Shown one piece after another: positions 22,757-31,557 of a DNA stretch of 35,880 bases. The notes beneath the pieces were generated by a model. That model ran no database searches, had not been told where the DNA came from, and worked only from the letters and a program-made list of their open reading frames with translations. Numbering within the stretch: position 1 is the stretch's first letter; each line of letters starts with the position of its first letter. Source of the stretch: an uncultured Pelagibacteraceae bacterium (GTDB lineage: Bacteria; Pseudomonadota; Alphaproteobacteria; Pelagibacterales; Pelagibacteraceae). The stretch is taken from positions 1-35,880 of the forward strand of contig CACKFA010000009.1 of assembly GCA_902599335.1 (NCBI GenBank), written 5' to 3'. A program made the translations under genes and the position numbers.

Positions 22757-23869
22757 CTACAACTTATCAATGTATTTATCGTGAAATTGATCAAAAGTGC
22801 CTTCATTAATATTTTTTCTGATCGAGGCCATTAATTCTTGATAAAAATTAATATTGTTTAGCGTCAATAACATTGAGGCTAGAATTTCATTAGTATTAAA
22901 TAAGTGATTTAAGTAATTTTTTGAATATTTATTTAAATTAAGATTTTTACAATTTGGATCAAGTGGTGCGTTGTCATTTTGATATTTGTTATTTTTAATA
23001 TTGATTCTTCCCTGCCATGTAAAGGCCAAACCTGTTCTACCGGATCTAGTTGGCAAAACACAGTCAAACATATCTATACCTCTTTTTACAGCACCCAAAA
23101 TATCTGATGGTGTTCCAACACCCATTAAATAGTGTGGTTTTTCAAAAGGTAAGTTTTCCTTAATATCATCTAAAACGTTAAACATTTCATGTTGAGTTTC
23201 TCCTACAGCTAATCCTCCGAGAGCATACCCATCAAAACCAATTTTAATTAACTCTTGAAGAGATTTTAATCTTAAATCTTTAAAAAGACCTCCTTGAACT
23301 ATACCAAATAACGCTTTTTGTGGATTATTTCCAAATGCCGCTTTAGATCTTTCTGCCCAGTAAAGTGATAAATCCATAGATTTTTTGATTACATTATAAT
23401 CATTAGTTTTTTTTGGACACTCGTCCATAATCATCACAATATCAGAATTTAAACCCAACTGAATTCGGATACTCTCTTCTGGACTTAAGTAAAATTTTTT
23501 ACCATCAACATGGGAGTTAAATATGGCTCCCTTTTCTCTATCAATCTTATTCAATTTTGAAAGAGACATTACTTGAAAACCACCAGAGTCAGTTAAAATA
23601 GGTAAATCACAATTCATAAAATTATGAAGTCCACCAGCAGATTCAATTCTTTCAACACCAGGGCGTATCATTAAATGATAGGTATTTGAAAGAATTATTT
23701 CAGAACCTGTTTTTTTTATATCATCTATTGTGCAAGCTTTTACAGTTGCCTGTGTTCCTACAGGCATAAAAGCTGGAGTTTGTATATTGCCTCGATGTGT
23801 CTCTATTAAACCACACCTAGCAAATTTATCTTTTTTTAAAACATTGAAGGCAAATTTTTTTAATGCCAT
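22757..23869 (-). CDS. tgt: tRNA-guanine transglycosylase, zinc site degenerate
   Basis: A 370-residue TIM-barrel enzyme that exchanges guanine-34 of GUN-anticodon tRNAs for preQ1 in queuosine synthesis. Catalytic and substrate residues are intact: Asp94 in TDSGGFQVMS, IMDEC (147-151) with the preQ1-contacting Asp and Cys, GGLAVGE (218-224) of the bacterial preQ1 type, and nucleophile Asp269 in FDCVLPTR. The C-terminal zinc site is not. Aligned with the E. coli pattern C-x-C-x2-C...H, only Cys307 remains; the other positions are Asn309, Leu312 and Asn338. Surrounding sequence (SKNYLNHLF, NEILASMLL) aligns well, so this is substitution and not truncation. It starts 8 nt after the cyclophilin stop, with no queA between. 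Confidence 0.93.
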   Translation of the reverse strand: MALKKFAFNVLKKDKFARCGLIETHRGNIQTPAFMPVGTQATVKACTIDDIKKTGSEIILSNTYHLMIRPGVERIESAGGLHNFMNCDLPILTDSGGFQVMSLSKLNKIDREKGAIFNSHVDGKKFYLSPEESIRIQLGLNSDIVMIMDECPKKTNDYNVIKKSMDLSLYWAERSKAAFGNNPQKALFGIVQGGLFKDLRLKSLQELIKIGFDGYALGGLAVGETQHEMFNVLDDIKENLPFEKPHYLMGVGTPSDILGAVKRGIDMFDCVLPTRSGRTGLAFTWQGRINIKNNKYQNDNAPLDPNCKNLNLNKYSKNYLNHLFNTNEILASMLLTLNNINFYQELMASIRKNINEGTFDQFHDKYIDKL

Positions 23870-23877
23870 TAATAAAA

Positions 23878-24438
23878 TTATTGAGATTTGAAACTAATAA
23901 TCTTATCTGGATCAGTTACAGCACCGTTATTGTTTTGATCGCCTCTTTTTATTTTATCAACAAATTCCATTCCGTCGAGCACTTTTCCAAAAACTGTATA
24001 TTGACGATCTAAAAAAGGAGCTGGCTGAAAACAAATAAAAAATTGGCTATTTGCACTATTTGGATCTTGAGCTCTCGCCATTGATAAAGTTCCTCTATCA
24101 TGTGGTAGACTACTGAATTCTTGCTCTAAGTCAGGAAAATCTGATCCACCCATTCCAGCTCTTCTAAGATCAAAATCTTTTGATTCTGAATTTCCAAATT
24201 TAACATCACCTGTTTGAGCCATAAATCCATCTATAACTCTGTGAAAAACAACGTTATCGTATTTACCACTATTTGCTAATTCCTTAATTCTTTTAACATG
24301 ATTTGGTGCAACATCCTCAAACAATTCAATTTTAACTTCACCATCTTTTAATTTTAATATCATTATATTCTCCCCAGCTATTGATTGATTAGTAATAAAA
24401 AAAAACAAAATAAGTATTTTAATAAAAATTTTATTCAT
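23878..24438 (-). CDS. Exported peptidyl-prolyl cis-trans isomerase (cyclophilin type)
   Basis: A 186-residue cyclophilin with a signal peptide (about 1-21), so probably periplasmic. Landmarks are VVFHRVIDGFMAQTGD (the catalytic Arg region), NSANSQFFICFQPAPFLD (about 126-143) and YTVFGKVLDGMEFVDKI. It accelerates proline isomerisation during protein folding. It overlaps coaD by 8 nt and is followed by tgt, so it is part of the gyrA-coaD-ppi-tgt unit. Confidence 0.94.
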   Translation of the reverse strand: MNKIFIKILILFFFITNQSIAGENIMILKLKDGEVKIELFEDVAPNHVKRIKELANSGKYDNVVFHRVIDGFMAQTGDVKFGNSESKDFDLRRAGMGGSDFPDLEQEFSSLPHDRGTLSMARAQDPNSANSQFFICFQPAPFLDRQYTVFGKVLDGMEFVDKIKRGDQNNNGAVTDPDKIISFKSQ

Positions 24439-24925
24439 ATTTCTCTTTTAAAGACTTGATCGTACTTTTGGTAGTAAATTTTTTAATATCACCTTTTAAT
24501 TTAACAATCTCTTTTACAAATCTAGATGAAATAATTTGATTTTCTACATCAGACATTAAAAAAATTGTTTCAATATTTTGGTTCAATTTTCTATTCATAC
24601 CAGCTAATTGAAATTCATATTCAAAATCAGATACAGCTCTCAATCCTCTTAAAATAATGTTTGATTTGTATTTTTTACATAAATCAGTGGTTAAAGAACC
24701 AAATGATACTACTTTTATTTTTTTCCTATTTAACTTTAGATCTTTAAATAAAGCTTTATTTACTATTTCTATTCTTTCATCAGAACTAAATAGATAATTT
24801 TTGTTACTTTCATCTGAGACACCTACCACAATTTTATCAAATAATTTTAATGATTTTTTGATTACATCTATATGTCCGAAAGTTATTGGATCAAAAGTTC
24901 CAGGATAAATTGCAATTTTACTCAT
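24431..24925 (-). CDS. coaD: Phosphopantetheine adenylyltransferase
   Basis: A 164-residue nucleotidyltransferase that makes dephospho-CoA from 4'-phosphopantetheine and ATP. YPGTFDPITFGHIDVI (7-22) carries the (T/H)xGH nucleotide-binding motif as TFGH. LRGLRAVSDFEYEFQLAGMN and ISSRFVKEIV are also family signatures. Length is typical. It overlaps the gyrA stop by one base (TAATG). Confidence 0.96.
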   Translation of the reverse strand: MSKIAIYPGTFDPITFGHIDVIKKSLKLFDKIVVGVSDESNKNYLFSSDERIEIVNKALFKDLKLNRKKIKVVSFGSLTTDLCKKYKSNIILRGLRAVSDFEYEFQLAGMNRKLNQNIETIFLMSDVENQIISSRFVKEIVKLKGDIKKFTTKSTIKSLKEKYE

Positions 24926-27504
24926 TAAATTAAATTATCATCAATTTTAATGGCTGTAACAACTTTTTCTTCTCCTGATAACTTAATTATTCTAACCCCT
25001 TGGGTATTTCTTCCTGCAGTCCTAATTTCTTTAACAGCCACTCTAATAACCCTTCCTTTATTAGTAGAAATTAAAATTTCATCACCTTCAAAAACTGGAA
25101 ATGATGAAGTAATATTTCCATTTCTTGGTGAATTTACTATTCCTATAATTCCTTTACCACCTCTGTTAGTAACTCTGTAATCAGTATGTGAAGTCTTTTT
25201 TCCATAACCATTTTCACTAATTGATAAAACAAATTTGTCTTTTGCTCTTAATTCAGATTTTTCGTCTTTTGATTTTTTTCCGTTTTTATTAATTTTATCG
25301 TTATCAATAACTGACAAAGATACTATTTGATCATTTGATGCCAACTCTAATCCCTTAATTCCTTTAGAAGATCTGCCTTTAAAGACTCTTAACTTTTTGG
25401 CTTCAAATCTAATACATTTTCCAAATTTTGTACTTAAAATTACATCCTGATCATCTTTACAAATTTTAACACCTACAATTTTATCATTGTTATCTAATTT
25501 CATCGCAATTTTTCCAGATGCATTAATTGATGAAAAGTCTTCTAAACTATTTTTTCTTACTTTGCCTTGAGCAGTAGCAAATATAATTTGATAATTTTTT
25601 AAATCAGTTTCATCTTCAGGCATTGGCATAATTGAGCTTATTGCTTGGTGACTCTTTAAAGGTAAAATATTAAATAAAGACTTACCTTTAGATGATGATG
25701 AACCCTCTGGAATTTTCCATGCTTTGATCTTGTAAACTAAACCCTCAGTAGAAAAGAAGAGTACTGAAGTATGAGTATTTACAGACAATGTTTGAACAAC
25801 AGAGTCTTGATCTCTAGTTGTTATGCCTGATTTTCCCTTGCCACCTCTTTTTTGTTTTTTAACTCCGTCTAAAGAACCTCTTTTTATGTATCCTTGTAAT
25901 GTAACTGTAATTATTACCGATTGTTTTTGGATAGTTTCCTCAATATCATAATTTAATACAGCATCTATAATTTTAGTTCTTCTTGGTATAGCAAACTTCT
26001 CTTTGATATTTTTTAGTTCTTCGCTGATTACTTTTAGAAGTTCTTTTTTTGATGAAATAATCTTTTTATATTTAGTGATTAATTCAGCTAATTTTTTAAT
26101 TTCAATTTCGATCTCATTTATTCCTAAAGCAGTTAATTTTTGAAGTCTTAATTCTAATATAGCTAAAACTTGTGGTTCAGATAAAGAATAAAGGTTTTTG
26201 CCTTTTTTTCCCTCTACTAAAGAAATTAATTTTTGTGATTTATTTATTTTCCATTTAGTTTTTAAAATTGATATTTTAGCATCATCGGGTGTTTTAGATG
26301 ATCGAATAATTTTTATTATTTTATCTAGATTTTCAACCGACACTGATAATCCGATTAATATATGTGCTCGTTCTTCAGCTTTTTGAAGATCAAATTTAGT
26401 TTTCTTAATAACTACATCTTCTCTAAAAGTTAAAAAATTAGATAAAAAATCTTTTAAGGTACACGTTTGAGGTTTTCCCTCAACAATAGCTAAAGTATTA
26501 AAACCAAACGAACTCTCTATTTGTGTATTTTTATATAATTGTCTCTTTATAGTTTCTGGTTCTACACCGTTTCTTAAATCTATTGCTACTCTGATACCTT
26601 CTCTATTTGATTCGTCTCGAATATCTCTTATACCTTCAATCTTTTTTTCTCTTACTAACTGGGCAATCCTTTCATTTAAAACAGATTTGTTAACTTGATA
26701 CGGTATTGAAGTTATTACTAGTCTTTCACGACCATTTTTTTGTTGTTCAATTGAGATTTCTCCTCTTATCTTAAAGGACCCTCTTCCATTGTTATACCCT
26801 TGTTTAATTACATCTTTACCTATAATTACACCACCAGTTGGAAAATCTGGACCAGGTATATGTTTCATTAATTCTCTAATTTTAATATCTTTATTATCTA
26901 TTAAGGCCAAAGTTCCATCAATAATTTCACCTAAATTGTGAGGAGGTATACTTGTTGCCATACCAACAGCGATACCACCAGCTCCATTTACTAATAAATT
27001 TGGAAACTGTGCTGGTAAAACACTAGGTTCTTTCTCAGTTTCATCATAATTACTTTTGAAAGAAATTGTATTTTTTTCAATATCATCAATTAAATATTGA
27101 GAAACTTTTGATAAGCGAGTTTCGGTATATCTCATTGCTGCAGCAGGATCACCATCTATAGAACCAAAATTTCCTTGCCCTTGAATCAAAGGTAGACTCA
27201 TAGAGAAATCTTGTACCATTCTTACCAAAGCATCATAGACAGATTGATCACCATGAGGGTGATATTTACCAATAACATCTCCAACTATTCTTGCAGATTT
27301 TCTAAATTGTTTAGACCAATCGTAACCACCTTTATACATTGCATATAAAATTCTTCTATGAACAGGTTTTAATCCATCTCTTACATCAGGAAGTGCACGA
27401 CTTACAATTACACTCATTGCATAAGAAAGATATGATGAGCTCATCTCATCATGCATTGAGATTAATTTTATATTTTTATCTTTAAACTCTTCAAAATTTT
27501 TCAT
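24925..27504 (-). CDS. gyrA: DNA gyrase subunit A
   Basis: An 859-residue type II topoisomerase subunit that cuts and rejoins DNA to introduce negative supercoils. The catalytic Tyr126 is in AAAMRYTE. The C-terminal beta-pinwheel contains [12 protein letters not shown], a GyrA box, which separates it from ParC. At the position of E. coli Ser83 it has Gln87, in [10 protein letters not shown], while Asp91 (E. coli Asp87) is kept. The C-terminal domain is somewhat Lys-rich, with no acidic tail seen. It lies 5 nt after ssb and overlaps coaD by one base. Confidence 0.97.
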   Translation of the reverse strand: MKNFEEFKDKNIKLISMHDEMSSSYLSYAMSVIVSRALPDVRDGLKPVHRRILYAMYKGGYDWSKQFRKSARIVGDVIGKYHPHGDQSVYDALVRMVQDFSMSLPLIQGQGNFGSIDGDPAAAMRYTETRLSKVSQYLIDDIEKNTISFKSNYDETEKEPSVLPAQFPNLLVNGAGGIAVGMATSIPPHNLGEIIDGTLALIDNKDIKIRELMKHIPGPDFPTGGVIIGKDVIKQGYNNGRGSFKIRGEISIEQQKNGRERLVITSIPYQVNKSVLNERIAQLVREKKIEGIRDIRDESNREGIRVAIDLRNGVEPETIKRQLYKNTQIESSFGFNTLAIVEGKPQTCTLKDFLSNFLTFREDVVIKKTKFDLQKAEERAHILIGLSVSVENLDKIIKIIRSSKTPDDAKISILKTKWKINKSQKLISLVEGKKGKNLYSLSEPQVLAILELRLQKLTALGINEIEIEIKKLAELITKYKKIISSKKELLKVISEELKNIKEKFAIPRRTKIIDAVLNYDIEETIQKQSVIITVTLQGYIKRGSLDGVKKQKRGGKGKSGITTRDQDSVVQTLSVNTHTSVLFFSTEGLVYKIKAWKIPEGSSSSKGKSLFNILPLKSHQAISSIMPMPEDETDLKNYQIIFATAQGKVRKNSLEDFSSINASGKIAMKLDNNDKIVGVKICKDDQDVILSTKFGKCIRFEAKKLRVFKGRSSKGIKGLELASNDQIVSLSVIDNDKINKNGKKSKDEKSELRAKDKFVLSISENGYGKKTSHTDYRVTNRGGKGIIGIVNSPRNGNITSSFPVFEGDEILISTNKGRVIRVAVKEIRTAGRNTQGVRIIKLSGEEKVVTAIKIDDNLI

Positions 27505-27509
27505 AGAAA

Positions 27510-27959
27510 TTAAAATGGAATTTCATCATCCATATCTGACACTTGTGAAGAATCCTCAATATTATTTTGTTGAGTTGTGTCATTTTGAATTCCACCACCA
27601 GATTTTCCTCCGCCCAACATCGTAAGTGAAGAATTGTATCCCTGTATAACTATTTCAGTTGAATATTTGTCTTGTCCCGATTGTTCATCTTTCCATTTTC
27701 TTGTTGTAAGTTGTCCCTCAACATAAACTTGAGCTCCTTTTTTTAAGTATTGTTGAACAACATTTACTAAACCTTCGTTAAATACAACTATACGGTGCCA
27801 CTCCGTTTTCTCTTTTCTTTCACCTGTGTTTTTATCTTTCCAGGATTGACTTGTTGCAAGGCTTAATCGGGCTACACTTTTGCCATTTACCATTTGTTTA
27901 ATTTCTGGATCTGCGCCCAAACGACCAATTAATAATACTTTATTTAAACTTCCAGCCAT
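27510..27959 (-). CDS. ssb: Single-stranded DNA-binding protein
   Basis: A 149-residue SSB. The OB fold covers about 1-108 ([51 protein letters not shown]). A short Gly/Gln/Asn linker follows, then the acidic tail DMDDEIPF, which recruits repair and replication partners. It is divergent from uvrA and directly upstream of gyrA, so it is the lead gene of the ssb-gyrA-coaD-ppi-tgt unit. Confidence 0.97.
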   Translation of the reverse strand: MAGSLNKVLLIGRLGADPEIKQMVNGKSVARLSLATSQSWKDKNTGERKEKTEWHRIVVFNEGLVNVVQQYLKKGAQVYVEGQLTTRKWKDEQSGQDKYSTEIVIQGYNSSLTMLGGGKSGGGIQNDTTQQNNIEDSSQVSDMDDEIPF

Positions 27960-27989
27960 AATATTTAATATTTGTTAAATTAGTTAATT

Positions 27990-28008
27990 AGAATTATATC
28001 ACAATTCT
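27990..28008. promoter_or_regulatory. Inverted repeat between ssb and uvrA
   Basis: In the 88-nt divergent gap an inverted repeat has arms AGAATT and AATTCT around 7 nt. It could be an operator acting on both the ssb and uvrA promoters. It does not match the alphaproteobacterial LexA box, which I recall as a GAAC/GTTC direct repeat with a 7-nt spacer. No binding protein can be named, and chance is a serious alternative. Confidence 0.25.
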
Positions 28009-28047
28009 TCTGAATATTAATTTTATTAACTCAAAGCAACTAAAATT

Positions 28048-30900
28048 ATGATGAAAAAGATAGTTATTAAGGGCGCCAAAGAACATAATTTGAAGAATGT
28101 TACTGTAGAAATTCCAAAAGACAAATTTGTGGTCATTACGGGTCTATCAGGGTCAGGAAAATCATCTTTAGCTTTTGATACTATCTACGCAGAAGGTCAA
28201 AGAAGATATGTAGAAAGTTTATCAGCTTATGCACGTCAGTTTTTAGATAAAATGAAAAAACCAAATGTTGATCTTATTGAAGGATTAAGTCCAGCTATCG
28301 CAATAGAACAAAAAAATACCTCAAAAAATCCAAGATCTACTGTTGCAACTGTAACCGAAATTTATGATTACATGAGGGTATTATACGCTAGAGCAGGTAT
28401 CCCGTATTCACCATTTACAGGCAAACCAATAACCTCCCAAACAATTACACAGATAGTAGATTTAGTTAAAAAATTACCAAAAAAATCAACAATATATATT
28501 TACGCCCCAGTTGTAAGAGGTCGTAAAGGTGAATATAAAAAAGATATTTTAAGCTACAAAAGAAGAGGATTTAGAAAAATTAAAATTGATAATGTTTTAT
28601 ATGATATAGAAAAATCACCCAATCTAGATAAAAAACTTAAACATGATATTTCAATCTTAGTAGATAGAATAGTTTTAAATTCAAAACTTGGTAACAGATT
28701 AGCCGAAAGTATTGAAACAGCTGTAAATTTAGCCAACGGTTTAGTCTTTGTCGAATATGAGGACGAAACTCTTCCTCAAAAATTTAGAAAAATTGAAAAG
28801 TTAATTTACTCTACAAAGTTTGCCTGCCCTGAAAGTGGTTTTACAATTGAGGAAATTGAGCCAAGACTTTTTTCATTTAACAGCCCTTATGGAGCTTGTG
28901 AAGAGTGTGAGGGAATTGGAATGAAATTAAATGTTGATCCAAATTTAGTTGTTCCAGATGAAAGAAAAAGTTTAGCTGACGGAGCGATTGAACCTTGGTC
29001 AAAATCAACTACATTATATTATGCTCAAACTTTAGCATCATTAGCAAAACATTATGGTTTTTCTTTAGATGAAAAATGGAAAAAATTACCAAAAAAAATT
29101 AAAGATATTATTCTTTATGGTTCAGATGAAGATGAAATTAAATTTAATTATGATGATGGATATGAGAAATATTCTTACAAAAAAACTTTTGAAGGTGTAA
29201 TTAATAATCTTGAAAGAAGATTTTTAGAGTCAGATAGTGAATGGAAAAGAGAAGCTATTGCCGAATATCAATCAGATACAGCATGTGAAGCATGTAATGG
29301 TGACAGATTAAAAGAAGAGGCATTATGTGTAAAAATCAATGATCTTAATATTAGTGAAGTAACAAATAAATCTATTTTAGATGCAGCAGAATGGTTTAAA
29401 AATTTAGAGAATAATCTTGATAAAAGACAATTTAAAATTGCAGAACATGTTTTAAAAGAAATAAATGAAAGATTAAATTTTCTTCTAAACGTCGGATTAG
29501 ATTATTTAACATTATCTAGAGAATCTGGAACTTTATCAGGCGGAGAAGCTCAAAGAATAAGATTAGCTTCACAAATTGGGTCTGGCTTAACAGGAGTATT
29601 ATATGTTTTGGATGAGCCTTCAATTGGATTACATCAAAAAGACAATGTGAAACTTATAAATGCATTAAAAAGATTACGTGATCTCGGTAATACAGTCATT
29701 GTTGTTGAACATGATACAGAAACAATGGAAAATGCAGATCATATTATTGATCTTGGCCCTGAAGCTGGGAGTAATGGTGGCGAGATAACTGCACAAGGAT
29801 CATACGAAGAAATTAAAAAAGATAAAAAAAGTATTACAGGTCAATATCTTGCAAATAAAAAAACAATTGAAATTCCTAAAACTCGACGTTTAGCTAAAAA
29901 TGGAAGATTTGTAGAAATAAATGGTGCAAGTGGAAATAATCTAAATAATGTAAATCTTAAAATTCCAACTGGGACTTTTACCTGTGTAACTGGTGTATCA
30001 GGTAGTGGTAAATCTACTTTAATATTACAAACACTATTTCATGCTTTAAATTTAACATTGAACAATAAAGCAAGAAAATCACCTAAATCATTTAAAGGTT
30101 ATAAGGGTGTAGAATTGATTGATAAAATAATTGATATTGACCAGTCACCTATTGGTAGAACTCCAAGATCAAATCCAGCAACATACACTGGTGCTTTTGG
30201 ACCTATTAGAGATTGGTTTACAAGCCTACCAGAGTCCAAAACAAGAGGATATAAGCCAGGAAGATTTTCTTTTAATGTTAAAGGAGGTAGATGTGAAGTT
30301 TGTGAGGGTGATGGTGTAATCACATATGAAATGCATTTTTTACCTGATGTTTATATACAGTGTGATGAATGTAAAGGTACCAGGTACAATCGAGAAACTT
30401 TGGAAATTAAATTTAAAGGTAAAAGTATTGCTGATGTTTTAGATATGTCAGTTGATGAAGGGTGTGAATATTTTGATAATATATCTAATATAAAAACAAA
30501 ACTATTAACTCTTAAAAAAGTAGGATTGGGTTATATAAAAATTGGTCAGCAAGCAACTACGCTATCAGGAGGTGAAGCACAACGAATTAAGCTTGCAAAA
30601 GAACTTTCAAAAAGATCTACAGGTAGAACGATGTACATTTTAGATGAACCAACTACAGGTTTACATCAACATGATATAAAAAAACTTTTAGAGATACTTC
30701 ATACTTTTGTAAAACTTGGTAATACAGTAGTTGTGATTGAACACAATTTAGATGTTATTAAAACGGCCGACTACATTGTGGATATGGGTCCTGAAGGAGG
30801 TGTAAAGGGTGGTAATATTGTCGCCGAAGGAAAACCTGAAGAAGTATGCAAAGTTAAGGAGAGTTATACTGGTCAATTTTTAAAACCTCTTTTAAACTAG
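28048..30900 (+). CDS. uvrA: Excinuclease ABC subunit A
   Basis: A 950-residue damage sensor of nucleotide excision repair with two ABC ATPase modules. The Walker A motifs are GLSGSGKSS (32-40) and GVSGSGKST; both signatures read TLSGGEAQR. The C-terminal zinc module is intact (CEVCEGDG...CDECKGTR). In the first zinc module (CPESGF...CEEC) the second Cys is Ser263, a change I recall in other alphaproteobacterial UvrA proteins. Two adjacent ATGs (28048 and 28051) are possible starts. Length is normal. No terminator is evident before the next gene. Confidence 0.97.
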   Translation: MMKKIVIKGAKEHNLKNVTVEIPKDKFVVITGLSGSGKSSLAFDTIYAEGQRRYVESLSAYARQFLDKMKKPNVDLIEGLSPAIAIEQKNTSKNPRSTVATVTEIYDYMRVLYARAGIPYSPFTGKPITSQTITQIVDLVKKLPKKSTIYIYAPVVRGRKGEYKKDILSYKRRGFRKIKIDNVLYDIEKSPNLDKKLKHDISILVDRIVLNSKLGNRLAESIETAVNLANGLVFVEYEDETLPQKFRKIEKLIYSTKFACPESGFTIEEIEPRLFSFNSPYGACEECEGIGMKLNVDPNLVVPDERKSLADGAIEPWSKSTTLYYAQTLASLAKHYGFSLDEKWKKLPKKIKDIILYGSDEDEIKFNYDDGYEKYSYKKTFEGVINNLERRFLESDSEWKREAIAEYQSDTACEACNGDRLKEEALCVKINDLNISEVTNKSILDAAEWFKNLENNLDKRQFKIAEHVLKEINERLNFLLNVGLDYLTLSRESGTLSGGEAQRIRLASQIGSGLTGVLYVLDEPSIGLHQKDNVKLINALKRLRDLGNTVIVVEHDTETMENADHIIDLGPEAGSNGGEITAQGSYEEIKKDKKSITGQYLANKKTIEIPKTRRLAKNGRFVEINGASGNNLNNVNLKIPTGTFTCVTGVSGSGKSTLILQTLFHALNLTLNNKARKSPKSFKGYKGVELIDKIIDIDQSPIGRTPRSNPATYTGAFGPIRDWFTSLPESKTRGYKPGRFSFNVKGGRCEVCEGDGVITYEMHFLPDVYIQCDECKGTRYNRETLEIKFKGKSIADVLDMSVDEGCEYFDNISNIKTKLLTLKKVGLGYIKIGQQATTLSGGEAQRIKLAKELSKRSTGRTMYILDEPTTGLHQHDIKKLLEILHTFVKLGNTVVVIEHNLDVIKTADYIVDMGPEGGVKGGNIVAEGKPEEVCKVKESYTGQFLKPLLN

Positions 30901-30910
30901 ATTTAACAAC

Positions 30911-30939
30911 TTAAAAATATTCAAAAATTAGTGTATAGT
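30911..30939 (+). promoter_or_regulatory. Candidate promoter for the PuuD-like gene
   Basis: TTAAAA (30911-30916) and TATAGT (30934-30939) are separated by 17 nt and end 11 nt before the ATG at 30951, so any leader would be only a few bases. The -35 is weak and the -10 is good. Confidence 0.35.
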
Positions 30940-30950
30940 AATTAAGAATC

Positions 30951-31553
30951 ATGAATAGCTTATTATCATCTTTGTCAAAAACAGTTCACGCTTCCCTTGC
31001 GTTAGCAATAGTATTATTTTTAGGATTGTTTTATTTAAATGATGGAATAGCTTTTGATACATTATTTTGGAGCTGGTTGTTTAGATACATACATGTGATT
31101 GTTGCAATTATGTGGATTGGATTGCTTTGGTATTTTAATTTTGTCCAAATTCCAAACATGGGAAAAATTCCAGATGAACAAAAACCAGCCATCGGTAAAG
31201 TAATAGCACCAGCTGCATTATTTTACTTTAGATGGGCTGCTGCATTAACTGTTCTTTCAGGTTTAATTCTAGCTCTTCTTAATGGATATCTTCATGATGC
31301 AATGACTTTAAGTATTGGTTCGGGTGTACCAAAACATACTGCGATAGGAATTGGAATGTGGTTAGGAATTATAATGGCATTTAATGTATGGTTTGTAATT
31401 TGGCCAAATCAAAAAAGAGCGTTAGGAATTGTTGAAAGTGATCCTGATACAAAAGCAAAATCAGCAAAAACAGCAATGCTATTCTCAAGAACAAATACTT
31501 TATTATCATTACCAATGTTACTTACAATGGTAATAGCTCAAAACTTATATTAA
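30951..31553 (+). CDS. PuuD-like (urate hydroxylase N-terminal) membrane protein
   Basis: A 200-residue protein with about five hydrophobic segments (roughly 13-31, 41-63, 88-110, 128-150, 176-197). It resembles the membrane part of the PuuD family, with HVIVAIMWIGLLWYFNFVQIP, PAALFYFRWAAALTVLSG, GIGMWLGIIMAFNVWFVIWP and RTNTLLSLPMLLTM. His42 and His128 could be heme ligands by analogy. Full PuuD proteins add a C-terminal cytochrome c domain with CxxCH; none is present here. No purine genes are nearby, so urate oxidation is not supported and the true role is open. It is convergent with the acetoacetyl-CoA synthetase gene, 4 nt apart. Confidence 0.75.
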   Translation: MNSLLSSLSKTVHASLALAIVLFLGLFYLNDGIAFDTLFWSWLFRYIHVIVAIMWIGLLWYFNFVQIPNMGKIPDEQKPAIGKVIAPAALFYFRWAAALTVLSGLILALLNGYLHDAMTLSIGSGVPKHTAIGIGMWLGIIMAFNVWFVIWPNQKRALGIVESDPDTKAKSAKTAMLFSRTNTLLSLPMLLTMVIAQNLY

Positions 31554-31557
31554 ATAA

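Noticed and set aside
30099..30323. Frames on both strands inside uvrA
   Set aside because: They overlap the conserved second ATPase module and C-terminal zinc module of UvrA.
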